The position numbers and the translations under genes were made by a program. The notes under the pieces are model-generated. The model had not been told where the DNA came from. It searched no databases and saw nothing but the letters and a program-made list of their open reading frames with translations. A DNA stretch of 61,229 nucleotides from JBGRQA01 sp041725895 (GTDB lineage: Bacteria > Bacteroidota > Bacteroidia > Bacteroidales > Marinifilaceae): positions 1 through 61,229 of the forward strand of contig JBGRQA010000035.1 of the NCBI GenBank assembly GCA_041725895.1. The letters are read 5' to 3'. Shown here one piece after another: positions 32,201-40,150 of the stretch. Each line of letters starts with the position of its first letter. The stretch's first letter is position 1.

Positions 32201-32923
32201 TTACCATCCGCTTGCCAGTACATCCGCAATGTGAATGGTTTTTATGGGGTGTTTCTGTTTTCGGATGTATCCTTCCAGGTTCAGGAGGCAGGAGGATTCC
32301 GTGGTGACAATGTATTCGGCCCCGGTGTTTAGTGCATTTTCGATTTTCTGCTGGGCCATTGCCGTGGAGATGGGCTCCATCTTTATGGAGAATGTGCCCC
32401 CGAAACCGCAGCACTCCTCCGTTTTGTCCATTTCAACAAGTTCCAGTCCTTTTACGTGAGCCAGTAGTTCCCTTGGTTCTCTTTTGATTCCGTATTCGCG
32501 CAAAGCAGTACAGGCATCGTGGTAGGTTACTTTGTGGGGGAATTCGGCTCCCAGTTCGGTTGTCTTTAGTATGTTGACCAGGAAATCGGTCAGCTCCACC
32601 AGATTGTTTTGAAGTCGGTGATGTTGTTTGAGAAGTTCCGGTTCGGCTTTGAAGAGGCTGGGGAAGTAGTTTTTAACAAAGCCGGTGCACGATGCGGAGG
32701 GGCTCACAATGTATCGATCGTTGGGGAAATCGCGGATGAATTTTTTGGCAATGACTTTCGCCTCCTTCCAGTAGCCGCTGTTGTAGGCCGGTTGTCCGCA
32801 GCAGGTTTGCTCCGGGTTGTAGTGAACCTTTACGCCCAGTTTCTCCAGTATTTTAACTGTATTGAAGGCTGTATCGGGGTAGATTTGGTCGATAAAGCAG
32901 GGGACAAACAAATCAACGATCAT
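32201..32923 (-). CDS. LutA/LldE-like (Fe-S)-binding CCG-domain protein
   Basis: 240 residues with two cysteine-rich CCG domains: VPCFIDQIYPDTA...QTCCGQPAYNSGYW (about 7-50) and YHDACTALREYGIKREPRELL...ECCGFGGTFSIK (about 133-190). This is the layout of LutA, a subunit of the L-lactate oxidation complex that carries electrons with LutB and LutC. No lutB or lutC adjoins; a LUD-domain gene (LutC superfamily) lies 1.7 kb away on the other strand, behind tRNA genes. The exact electron donor is therefore inference. Confidence 0.85.
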   Translation of the reverse strand: MIVDLFVPCFIDQIYPDTAFNTVKILEKLGVKVHYNPEQTCCGQPAYNSGYWKEAKVIAKKFIRDFPNDRYIVSPSASCTGFVKNYFPSLFKAEPELLKQHHRLQNNLVELTDFLVNILKTTELGAEFPHKVTYHDACTALREYGIKREPRELLAHVKGLELVEMDKTEECCGFGGTFSIKMEPISTAMAQQKIENALNTGAEYIVTTESSCLLNLEGYIRKQKHPIKTIHIADVLASGW

Positions 32924-33221
32924 AGCAGTTGTGTTTGGGTTTTGTTTACTAAAGATAGTGAAACAAATAGAACACAGATGTCACTGATCCAACAGATTTT
33001 CGCAGAGCGAACAAACAAGTAACTAATATCAAGCCATTGGTTGAAAGAAATTTGTTGGGTTAGAAGCGCAAGCCGAATAATTGTAGGTAAATAATTTGAA
33101 GCCAAAATAGTATCGAATGGATTCGACAAATGAGTTATTTCAGCTCAGAAGCTGCTATTGAAAATAAATTCAATCTGTGAAGATCAGTTTTATCTGTTCG
33201 ATCCGTGTCCCATTTTTACCG
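32924..33221. other. Intergenic region without recognised features
   Basis: It lies upstream of the LutA-like gene and downstream (minus strand) of the tRNA-Trp terminator. No convincing coding frame or consensus promoter was seen; TATCTTTA near 32950 is a weak -7 candidate for the LutA-like gene. Confidence 0.3.
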
Positions 33222-33263
33222 TAAAAACAAAAAGCCTGCCAATTCTTGCGAATCAGCAGGCTT
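33222..33263 (-). terminator. Terminator of the distal tRNA-Trp gene
   Basis: On the minus strand AAGCCTGC (33256-33263) pairs with GCAGGCTT (33232-33239), followed by TTTGTTTTT. It begins 7 bp after the tRNA. Confidence 0.85.
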
Positions 33264-33269
33264 TGCTTG

Positions 33270-33342
33270 CACGGGAGGAGCGACTCGAACGCCCGACACC
33301 TGGTTTTGGAGACCAGTGCTCTACCAACTGAGCTACACCCGT
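33270..33342 (-). tRNA. tRNA-Trp (CCA anticodon), copy 1
   Basis: 73 nt. Anticodon arm CTGGT-CTCCAAA-ACCAG gives anticodon CCA. The D-arm is GCTC AGTTGGTA GAGC and the T-arm GGGCG TTCGAGT CGCTC. The acceptor ACGGGTG/CTCCCGT pairs except for a U-U at position 6:67. CCA is not encoded. A terminator follows directly. It is second in a tandem pair with 33453-33525, to which it is identical. Confidence 0.95.
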
Positions 33343-33407
33343 TTGTTTTTGTTCGGAAGTAATTCTTCTTCCGGTTTTTTCGCTTCCCAAATGATGATTG
33401 GAAATCA

Positions 33408-33447
33408 GAAAATAAAACCTGTCAATTCTGTTGAATTAACAGGCTTT
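33408..33447 (-). terminator. Terminator of the proximal tRNA-Trp gene
   Basis: CCTGT/ACAGG stem (33439-33443 with 33418-33422 on the minus strand, extended by AG/TT wobble and T-rich tail TTTTATTTT). It is a diverged copy of the hairpin at 33222-33263. Confidence 0.6.
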
Positions 33448-33452
33448 GTTTG

Positions 33453-33525
33453 CACGGGAGGAGCGACTCGAACGCCCGACACCTGGTTTTGGAGACCAGT
33501 GCTCTACCAACTGAGCTACACCCGT
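33453..33525 (-). tRNA. tRNA-Trp (CCA anticodon), copy 2
   Basis: Identical over 73 nt to 33270-33342 and 183 bp from it. It is the promoter-proximal gene of the pair, with a TTG-N19-TACTTTTG promoter at 33573-33602. Confidence 0.95.
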
Positions 33526-33572
33526 TTGTTTTGTTAAGTCAGCAGCAATGTCCTGTTTGACTTATCTGGCGA

Positions 33573-33602
33573 CAAAAGTAGGACAAATTTCTAAACCTGC
33601 AA
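33573..33602 (-). promoter_or_regulatory. Promoter of the tRNA-Trp pair
   Basis: TTG (33600-33602), 19-bp spacer and TACTTTTG (33573-33580) on the minus strand. The start near 33568 leaves a 5' leader of about 40 nt, to be removed by RNase P. No comparable promoter was found between the two tRNAs, so copy 1 may depend on read-through. Confidence 0.7.
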
Positions 33603-33852
33603 GCACTTTTCGAAAGAAAAATCAAAAAATATTGTAATCTGAATCCCGCGTCCGATCTAGGATTTTGGGTATGAGGAGTTTGTTTGAGTGTGATTTTTTT
33701 AGAACAATCGGCCTTGTCTTTGGGGTAGGATCGCGACCCTTAAATTCCATACCTATTCCGGTTCGAATTCAACTTATGGATAGAATAATTTCTTCATATC
33801 CCATCAAAAATTCTTAAATTAAGTAAGTCACAAATCCCTTAAAAATAGAATT

Positions 33853-34293
33853 ATGACCGAAATCAGAAAAGAATACTCCAACGGGGAGGTTACCGTTGTT
33901 TGGAAACCTCAACTGTGCATTCACTCCACCATCTGTTTTCGAGGCTTGCCCAAAGTATTTCAGCCCGGAAAGAAACCCTGGATCGATGTGGAGAAGGCCA
34001 ATTCAGAAGAGCTTATACGGCAGGTTCAGAAATGTCCTTCCGGCGCCTTGTCTTTTTTTGTAAACCAGCCAAAAGGCGATCCCGATGAGGGGCCTGTGAA
34101 AGCTCTGGAAACCGGGGTTCGTGTGGAAGTGATCCCGGATGGCCCCTTGATGGTAGATGGGGAATTTACCATGGTCGATAAGGATGGCAAGCGAAGCGTG
34201 CAGAAGGAGCCCGGCTATTTTTGCCGATGCGGAGCTTCCAAAACCAAACCCTTTTGCGATGGTTCCCATCACGAAGTGAAGTTTAAGGATTGA
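33853..34293 (+). CDS. Iron-sulfur protein: mono-cluster domain fused to CDGSH domain
   Basis: 146 residues. The N-terminal half (about 5-70) matches the YjdI-type 4Fe-4S mono-cluster domain (PQLCIHSTICFRGLPKVF...KCPSGALSF, cysteines 22, 28, 61). The C-terminal half ends with a CDGSH iron-sulfur motif, FCRCGASKTKPFCDGSHH (C124, C126, C135, H139), exactly fitting C-x-C-x2-S-x3-P-x-C-D-G-S-H and binding a 2Fe-2S cluster. Such fusions are frequent in Bacteroidota. Redox or iron-handling roles are likely, but the partner is unknown. Single-gene unit. Confidence 0.9.
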   Translation: MTEIRKEYSNGEVTVVWKPQLCIHSTICFRGLPKVFQPGKKPWIDVEKANSEELIRQVQKCPSGALSFFVNQPKGDPDEGPVKALETGVRVEVIPDGPLMVDGEFTMVDKDGKRSVQKEPGYFCRCGASKTKPFCDGSHHEVKFKD

Positions 34294-34393
34294 TATAGGG
34301 ATTTATTACCCATGGAGAGATTACCGGCAATTGGCTTTATTTTATGGGGAATATGAACATCCTCCATAAAATGAAGCCTGTTATTAGTTTTTC

Positions 34394-34560
34394 TTATTCT
34401 GATAATTTAATATTATTCTCTTCGTAGAGATACAACAATTCTTCTTCATTTATCAGATCAAATCCTAAAACATAAAAACCAAATAAGTTTCCTGGTACTT
34501 TTGTTTTCCATCAGTTACATCTATTTGACCAATAGCCATCGATTCTGATAATCATTTGAG
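34394..34560 (-). pseudogene. Possible decayed gene fragment
   Basis: In the 305-bp gap between two plus-strand genes, the minus strand reads a protein-like 34-residue tail (VPGNLFGFYVLGFDLI then NEEELLYLYEENN and so on) ending at TAA 34394-34396. It is joined after one frame change near 34498 to MAIGQIDVTDGKQK. The amino-acid composition looks genuine, but no start or family is recognisable. Confidence 0.25.
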
Positions 34561-34598
34561 AGTAATATTGCTTCTATATTTTTAGTTATTTTGCAGGT

Positions 34599-35234
34599 AT
34601 GGAAAAAGAAAAACTAGGTCGAGTAGTAAGACAACTTGAACTTAATAACTTTGATGTGTACCTTGCTGAAGATGCGAAGGCAGCTGGAGACATATTCAAA
34701 AATAAGATTCTTCCGGGTGTTGAGTTTTCAAGTGCTTCCTATGCTGATTCCATTACAATGCGAGAAACGAAGGTTTTGGATTTGTTGCGAAGCATGAAAT
34801 CGGTTGATTTTATTGATACTTTTAATCCGGAGGATAGTTGGAGGCAGCAAATTAGCCAACGTAAAAAGGCCTTAACTGCAGATTTGTTTCTAACAGGAAC
34901 GAATGCCATTACAGAAAAGGGACAGCTGGTTAATCTTGATATGATAGGAAATAGGGTGGCCCCCTTGGCTTTTGGTCCCCGATATGTGGTTCTCTTTATA
35001 GGGGTAAATAAAATTGTTAAAGATTTGGATGCTGCTTTTGAGCGGATAAGAAGGATTTCGGCTCCCCTTAATGCACAGCGGCATGAGAATTTAAATACAC
35101 CCTGTCAGAAAACAGGAATCTGCTGCGATTGTAAAAGTCCGCAACGAATTTGTAATTCCTGGACCATAACCGAAAAATCTTATCCTAAAAAACGCATCAA
35201 GATTATTCTAATAGATAAAGAACTTGGGTTTTAA
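34599..35234 (+). CDS. LUD-domain protein (LutC/YkgG superfamily)
   Basis: 211 residues. The LUD fold is indicated by LELNNFDVYLAEDAKAAGDIFKNKILPGVEFSSASYADSITM, ADLFLTGTNAITEKGQLVNLDMIGNRVAPLAFGPRYVVLFIGVNKIVKDLDAAFERIRRISAPLNAQRH, and a cysteine cluster TPCQKTGICCDCKSPQRICN near the C-terminus that may bind metal. LutC relatives act in L-lactate oxidation, but this stand-alone, cysteine-tailed type is common in anaerobes with unknown role. Its stop codon lies exactly at the edge of the tRNA-Ser-associated repeat array, which may mark an old insertion boundary. Confidence 0.88.
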   Translation: MEKEKLGRVVRQLELNNFDVYLAEDAKAAGDIFKNKILPGVEFSSASYADSITMRETKVLDLLRSMKSVDFIDTFNPEDSWRQQISQRKKALTADLFLTGTNAITEKGQLVNLDMIGNRVAPLAFGPRYVVLFIGVNKIVKDLDAAFERIRRISAPLNAQRHENLNTPCQKTGICCDCKSPQRICNSWTITEKSYPKKRIKIILIDKELGF

Positions 35235-35854
35235 AACAATAGATGGATTATTCTTATGTCCCTTCCTCATGAATATATTACGAAGCCGGGTTCTCATCCC
35301 TTGAGTTTAGTGCATAAAAAAAGCACCAAGGTATGTTAACTTCAGTGCTTCATTTCGCGGAGAGAGAGGGATTATTCGTACGTCCCTCACTCATGAATAT
35401 ATTAAGGACCCGGGTTCTCATCCCTTGAGTTTAGTGCATAAAAAAAGCACCAAGGTTTGTTAACCTCAGTGCTTCATTTCGCGGAGAGAGAGGGATTATT
35501 CGTTCGTTCCTCACTCATGAATATATTACGAACCCGGGTTCTCATCCCTTGAGTTTAGTGCATAAAAAAAGCACCAAGGTTTGTTAACCTCAGTGCTTTA
35601 TTTCGCGGAGAGAGAGGGATTATTCGTTCGTTCCTCTCTCATGAATATATTACGATGCCCGGTTCTCATCCCTTGAGTTTAGTGCATAAAAAAAAGCACC
35701 AAGGTATGTTAACCACAGTGCTTTAATTCGCGGAGAGAGATGGATTATTCGTACGTCCCTCACTCATGAATATATTACGAAGCCGGGTTCTCATCCCTTG
35801 AGTTTAGTGCATAAAAAAAGCACCAAGGTCTGTTAACCTCAGTGCTTTATTTCG
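35234..35854 (-). repeat. Tandem array of five ~124-bp units carrying tRNA-Ser 3' ends
   Basis: Unit starts fall at about 35234 (degenerate), 35358, 35482, 35606 and 35731, and the sixth position (35855) is the tRNA-Ser gene itself. Spacing is 124 bp, with one 125 caused by an extra A. Each unit has (a) 16 nt, CGGAGAGAGAGGGATT, identical to the tRNA 3' end on the complementary strand, (b) about 40 nt of spacer with TGAATATATTACGA, (c) a T-arm-like ACCCGGGTTCTCATCCC in opposite sense, and (d) a terminator stem AAGCACTGAGG/CCTTGGTGCTT with a T run. Read from the tRNA outward, it is a string of terminators and tRNA tails. Confidence 0.9.
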
Positions 35855-35939
35855 CGGAGAGAGAGGGATTCGAACCCCCGGTACCTCGCGGTACAATGGT
35901 TTTCAAGACCACCGCATTCGACCACTCTGCCATCTCTCC
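35855..35939 (-). tRNA. tRNA-Ser (UGA anticodon)
   Basis: 85 nt, class II. Acceptor GGAGAGA/TCTCTCC with discriminator G; anticodon loop CTTGAAA gives TGA; a long variable arm (TACCGCGAGGTA region) is typical of serine; T-arm CGGGGGTTCGAATCCC... CCA is not encoded. Its promoter is at 35952-35982. Downstream (lower coordinates) lies the five-unit array with copies of its 3' end. A second, incomplete copy ends the window. Confidence 0.96.
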
Positions 35940-35951
35940 TGATGACGGGTG

Positions 35952-35982
35952 CAAAAGTAGACAAAGTTTTCATTCTACCAAA
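35952..35982 (-). promoter_or_regulatory. Promoter of tRNA-Ser
   Basis: TTTG (35979-35982), 19-bp spacer and TACTTTTG (35952-35959) on the minus strand. Transcription would start about 8 nt before the mature 5' end. Confidence 0.7.
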
Positions 35983-36575
35983 AGAAATTGGAGAAAAAAA
36001 GGATCCTATTTTAACGGCTTTGATCGATAGGGTTGGGATTCAGCTGTTAAAGGAGGGTGTGAAAAATGAAAGTTATCGTACTTTATCTGTTATCGAAAAA
36101 AAGAGATAGCTCAATGCAAAAATATTTTTCACCTGTTTGAAATTTTAAGAAGATATGATGAAGAAGGATGAGAATTGATTTAAATTAGATATGGGTATAT
36201 AGAATATCGGTGATTAATCAACCTAAACCAACTATTATTCATAAGAAATATATTTTCTCTCTCCCTTGTCTTTTTTGCAGGTATTAGCTTGAAAAAGACA
36301 AAATTCTCTCAACCTATTTTCGATTGCATAAATTCCTTTGAAGGCAACGATTTCATGGGACACACCTATTCCGGGTATCGCTACCATTCCTTATATTGTG
36401 GATGGCAAGTATCAAAAAGCATGGAGATGAAAGAGGAGTAGGAAGGCCGCGGTGCTTTGTGGTTTATTAATTATCATTCAAGAATAAATCTTCATTTTAA
36501 ACAGTAACTTTGTTAATTTTGGCAGGGTTAAGCCTGATCCGGAGAAAAAAACAATACAATTAAACTGTTAGTGCA
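35983..36575. other. Intergenic region with coding-like debris
   Basis: No gene is supported. A 55-codon frame from 35942 (ending ..GVKNESYRTLSVIEKKR) has plausible composition, but it begins inside the tRNA-Ser promoter. A short stretch near 36360-36430 reads TPIPGIATIPYIVDGKYQK. Both may be gene remnants; neither has a recognisable family. Confidence 0.3.
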
Positions 36576-36836
36576 ATGTCAGAGAATTATAAGTTTTTCC
36601 AAAATTCGAAGTGTGAATATTTTCCTTGTCATAAAGTAAAAAATGAGTCCGAGTTTAATTGCTTGTTTTGTTACTGCCCCTTGTACATGTTAAAAGATAA
36701 ATGTGGCGGTAATTTTAAATATACCAATGGTGTTAAAAATTGCAGCGATTGTACCTTACCTCATACAAAAGGAGCTTATGAACATGTAATGAGCAAAATG
36801 AGTTTGGTAATTAAAATTGGAAGTGAACGGGAGTAA
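36576..36836 (+). CDS. Cysteine-rich small domain protein
   Basis: 86 residues with eight cysteines (13, 18, 29, 32, 34, 43, 56, 59) in the pattern FFQN..CEYFPCH...FNCLFCYCPLY...CGGNFKYTNGVKNCSDCTLPH. This is the 'cysteine-rich small domain' family, thought to bind metal and often linked with cobalamin genes in other genomes. No cobalamin gene is nearby. It is cytoplasmic and appears monocistronic. Confidence 0.85.
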   Translation: MSENYKFFQNSKCEYFPCHKVKNESEFNCLFCYCPLYMLKDKCGGNFKYTNGVKNCSDCTLPHTKGAYEHVMSKMSLVIKIGSERE

Positions 36837-37604
36837 ACATCAATAAGAATGAGTGTAATACACCTTTGCATTTGATGTTTAGGGCACATTTCGATTCACA
36901 TGAGGGGAATCTTGTTGGAAAAATTGATTGGTAAAAAGTCAAACAATTCATAGTTTAGATTCGCAGATCCCTCTGTAGTAAAATTTCTTTTTGTTTCATT
37001 TTTGAAAAACCGCTGTCTTGCGATGGGAACAACGACAGCTCTTTTATGGTCTTGTAGGGTGGTTTTTTCCTGTGATTTTGGGGTTACAATAGTGTAGCCC
37101 AAGGGATAGAGGGGGAGTTCCTTGCTTTATATTCCGAGTTCTGTTTTTCGATTTCAAGGTTTCTGGTTCCTGTTTCGTTCAAATGATGAATTCTAAATCC
37201 CCTTTTCCCTGAAAAAGCTATCCTTTTTGTTCTCCCAACTCTTCTGGGTTCTGTTTCTGTGTGATCCCGATTAAGCAGGAGAGTGTCCTTGGGAATGAAT
37301 CTTTGCGAACTTTGTGGTAAATTTTGTTTTCAGAACTTGAAGTCGTCATACCATTGGGCTATATCGAAAAACAGCTATGGGGGTGTTTTTCGTATTAAAA
37401 CTGTGTGAGATATGCTTTTTGGTGTCTAAAATAAAAGGAAGTACTGACTTATTCGTTTTATAAATATGTTCTGTATCATTTTGCATTGTTTTATTTGGCA
37501 ATTTATCTAATTACTTAATAAAGTGGATTTGTGAAGAGGATGTGTAACCTTTATAACTTAAATGAAGTTTTACTATTATCCACTAACATTAAAAGAGGGG
37601 AATT
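36837..37604. other. Non-coding gap of about 770 bp
   Basis: AT-rich, with no convincing frame on either strand and no consensus promoter. It serves as the upstream region of the outer-membrane receptor gene. Confidence 0.35.
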
Positions 37605-40079
37605 ATGCGGGAATGGATAGTAATAGTCATTCTATTGTTGTGTAGTATTACCAGCTATGCACAACCGGATAGAACTATTCGCAATAAAATCGGATCAATA
37701 TCGGGCTTCGTAATTGACCTCAAGACCAGGGAGGCGTTGCCCTATGTGAATGTGGTAATAAAAGATGCGAATAATAAAATCCTAACAGGTGGGATTACCG
37801 ATGAAAAGGGGAAGTTTAGTATTAAGAAAATTGCGGAAGGAAAGAACAAAGTTGAAATTCAATTTATGGGCTACAAGCCTTTCGTGAAAGAGCTTGATTT
37901 TACGAAGAAAAATTCAACCCATCAGTTGGGAACGGTTTTGTTAGAAGAAGATTCGAAAGTCCTTGATGAAGTTTTTGTAAGGGGAGAACTATCTACTGTA
38001 ACTCAAAAAATTGACAGGAAGGTGATCAACGTAGGGAAAGATCTAACTGCGGCGGGTGCTACTGCTTCGGAGGTGCTGGATAATGTGCAATCTGTTAGCG
38101 TTGACAGTCAAACCGGAACGGTAAGCTTAAGAGGAAATGAGAATGTTAGAATATTGGTGGATGGAAAACCTACCAATATTAGTCCAGCACAATTGTTGCA
38201 ACAGATTCCTTCTACTTCCATTAAGAGTATTGAGTTGATAACTAACCCTTCGGCCAAGTACAATCCTGAAGGGATGAGCGGAATTATCAATATTATCCTG
38301 AATAAGAGTGCGCTGTTAGGGTTTAATGGAAATTTAAATGTAGGAATCACCCGAGGAGAGAATACACGTGGGAATGGTTCATTGGATATGAATTACAAAA
38401 CCGGACCGGTAAACTTTTTCCTGAACTATGGTGTCAATGGTGGAAAGAGACATTTTTACGGTGATGTGATCAGACGTACTGTTGATGAAGAGGGAGAGGT
38501 GATTCTACCTGAAGAGATCATCCAGAATTTTGATTTCACAAATGAAAATACTTCTCATTTGTTAAAGGTGGGTGCTGATATCTACCTGAATGATAAAAAC
38601 ACCCTCTCTTTTTACACCACACAGAATTTTCACGATGGTTTGCTGGATGGGGCAACAAAAATTTTTCGAGGTAATGTTCTGGATATTGATAGCCATCTGA
38701 AAACTAAAACAGACAATACCACCGGAACCTATAATTTGGATTATAAGATTGATTTTGAGAAAAAAGGTCACAATATAGAGTTTGAAGCCACCTATAGCAA
38801 GAGCGAGGCTCCGGAGGATGCCTTTAACAGGCAAGTGCTCAATCCAATTGACTTGACGTCCAACTATACGGAGGCAATTCAAAACGATTATACCAATAGT
38901 CTTTTCAATATCGATTACATCAATCCTCTTACGGAAAAAACCAAATTGGAATTGGGTTTGGAAGCTCGAATAAATAAAACCGAAAATTCCAAAAAAACTG
39001 ATCAGCATGAATTTGTATACGATGATACAGGAAATCGAATTCCGGAGGGAGATTGGTTTCAAACCATTCAAAAGCCCAATTCGTCCTTTGCCTATGACAG
39101 ATACATCTATTCAGGATACTTTAATTTAAATCAAAAAATAAATAACTTTTCTATACAGATGGGGGCTCGAGTTGAGCACTATGAGGTAGATGGAAAGTTT
39201 ATTAAAGGGGGCGAGACAGCCAACTATTCCGATAGCAGGTTTACGGTTTATCCTTCCGTGTTTTTTACCTATAATCCCAGTGAAAAGAATCAATTCCAAT
39301 TGAGTTACTCTCGCCGGGTAGACAGGCCATCGATTAGGCAAGTGAATCCAATTCGGGAATTTAGTACACCTCTGATTAGTTCTTTTGGGAATCCGGATCT
39401 GGATCCTCAATTTACCAACTCCTTTGAATTCAATTACACCAGAGGAATGGAGAAAGGATCAGCCACTTTTGGCGTATTCTATCGACGAGTGAATGACAAT
39501 ATCTCCAGGGTGCTTAACAAAGATTCCTTGGATATTGAAAAGGTTGAATTGTCTTATTTTAATACCGAAAGCAACGATCGTTATGGAGTTGAGTTATCAG
39601 CTAATTATCGTTTTTTTAAGTGGTGGTCGGTAAATGCCAGTTCCGATTTATATGTACAAAAAGAGACTGGTGTTGCGGATGGTGAGAATCTTGAGATTAC
39701 CAATAATTCCTTCAATATTCGAGTATCCAATAGCTTTACTGCCACCCCAAAGCTAAGATTCCAATTGTTTGCCATGTATAGGGGGGGAGGAAAAAGTCTT
39801 CAGTTTTCGGTGGATCCCATGTGGATGATAAATACTGGCGCCAGTTATAGAGTCCTCAAGGGGAAAGGAACGATTACCTTTAGAGTCAACGATATTTTTA
39901 AGGGAATGAAGTTTAAGTTTGATTCAAAAGTGCCCTACACCCAGGATGGAGAATTCAATTGGGAAAGCAGAACAGCCTACCTGGGGTTTTCCTACCAGTT
40001 TGGTAAAGGGAAAAGCAAAGCCAAACAAAGAAAGCGCAGGGATAGTCGTGAAAAGCAAGACGACGGTGGATTTTTGTAA
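37605..40079 (+). CDS. TonB-dependent receptor / outer-membrane beta-barrel family protein
   Basis: 824 residues. Signal peptide MREWIVIVILLLCSITSYAQ; a carboxypeptidase-regulatory-like domain (about 30-115: ISGFVIDLKTREALPYVNVVIKD); a plug region (about 135-235: ASEVLDNVQSVSVDSQTGTVSLRGNENVRILVDGKPT, GMSGIINIIL); and a long barrel with the outer-membrane-protein type 3 pattern (YPSVFFTYNPSEKNQFQLSYSRRVDRPSIRQVNPI, GNPDLDPQFTNSFEFNYTR). The last ~25 residues are a basic, charged tail (KSKAKQRKRRDSREKQDDGG) not typical of a barrel end. There is no SusD or regulator beside it; the substrate is unknown. Confidence 0.92.
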   Translation: MREWIVIVILLLCSITSYAQPDRTIRNKIGSISGFVIDLKTREALPYVNVVIKDANNKILTGGITDEKGKFSIKKIAEGKNKVEIQFMGYKPFVKELDFTKKNSTHQLGTVLLEEDSKVLDEVFVRGELSTVTQKIDRKVINVGKDLTAAGATASEVLDNVQSVSVDSQTGTVSLRGNENVRILVDGKPTNISPAQLLQQIPSTSIKSIELITNPSAKYNPEGMSGIINIILNKSALLGFNGNLNVGITRGENTRGNGSLDMNYKTGPVNFFLNYGVNGGKRHFYGDVIRRTVDEEGEVILPEEIIQNFDFTNENTSHLLKVGADIYLNDKNTLSFYTTQNFHDGLLDGATKIFRGNVLDIDSHLKTKTDNTTGTYNLDYKIDFEKKGHNIEFEATYSKSEAPEDAFNRQVLNPIDLTSNYTEAIQNDYTNSLFNIDYINPLTEKTKLELGLEARINKTENSKKTDQHEFVYDDTGNRIPEGDWFQTIQKPNSSFAYDRYIYSGYFNLNQKINNFSIQMGARVEHYEVDGKFIKGGETANYSDSRFTVYPSVFFTYNPSEKNQFQLSYSRRVDRPSIRQVNPIREFSTPLISSFGNPDLDPQFTNSFEFNYTRGMEKGSATFGVFYRRVNDNISRVLNKDSLDIEKVELSYFNTESNDRYGVELSANYRFFKWWSVNASSDLYVQKETGVADGENLEITNNSFNIRVSNSFTATPKLRFQLFAMYRGGGKSLQFSVDPMWMINTGASYRVLKGKGTITFRVNDIFKGMKFKFDSKVPYTQDGEFNWESRTAYLGFSYQFGKGKSKAKQRKRRDSREKQDDGGFL

Positions 40080-40104
40080 ATGCTAAGCTGCAAATTTCCT
40101 GTAG

Positions 40105-40150
40105 TTAGAAACTGCCTCCGATTCTAAATCAGGGGGCTTTCTTGTTTATA
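40105..40150 (+). terminator. Terminator after the receptor gene
   Basis: AAACTGCCTCC... pairs with GGGGGC-type sequence (GCCTCC near 40113, GGGGGC near 40133), followed by TTTCTTGTTT. The stem is imperfect. Confidence 0.5.

Noticed and set aside
33205..33537. Plus-strand frame of 110 codons with a duplicated CTGGATRTPDTWFWRPVLYQLSYTRLF stretch
   Set aside because: It is the antisense of the two tRNA-Trp genes; the repeat simply reflects the duplicated tRNA.
35234..35854. Possible CRISPR array
   Set aside because: The repeats are 124 bp with no variable spacers, and no cas genes are present. The units are near-identical throughout.
35842..36030. Frame beginning MLYFAEREGFEPPVPRG
   Set aside because: This is the well-known artefact of reading through the complement of a tRNA-Ser gene.
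35942..36109. 55-codon frame downstream of tRNA-Ser on the plus strand
   Set aside because: It starts inside the tRNA promoter and has no recognisable family; left as possible debris.
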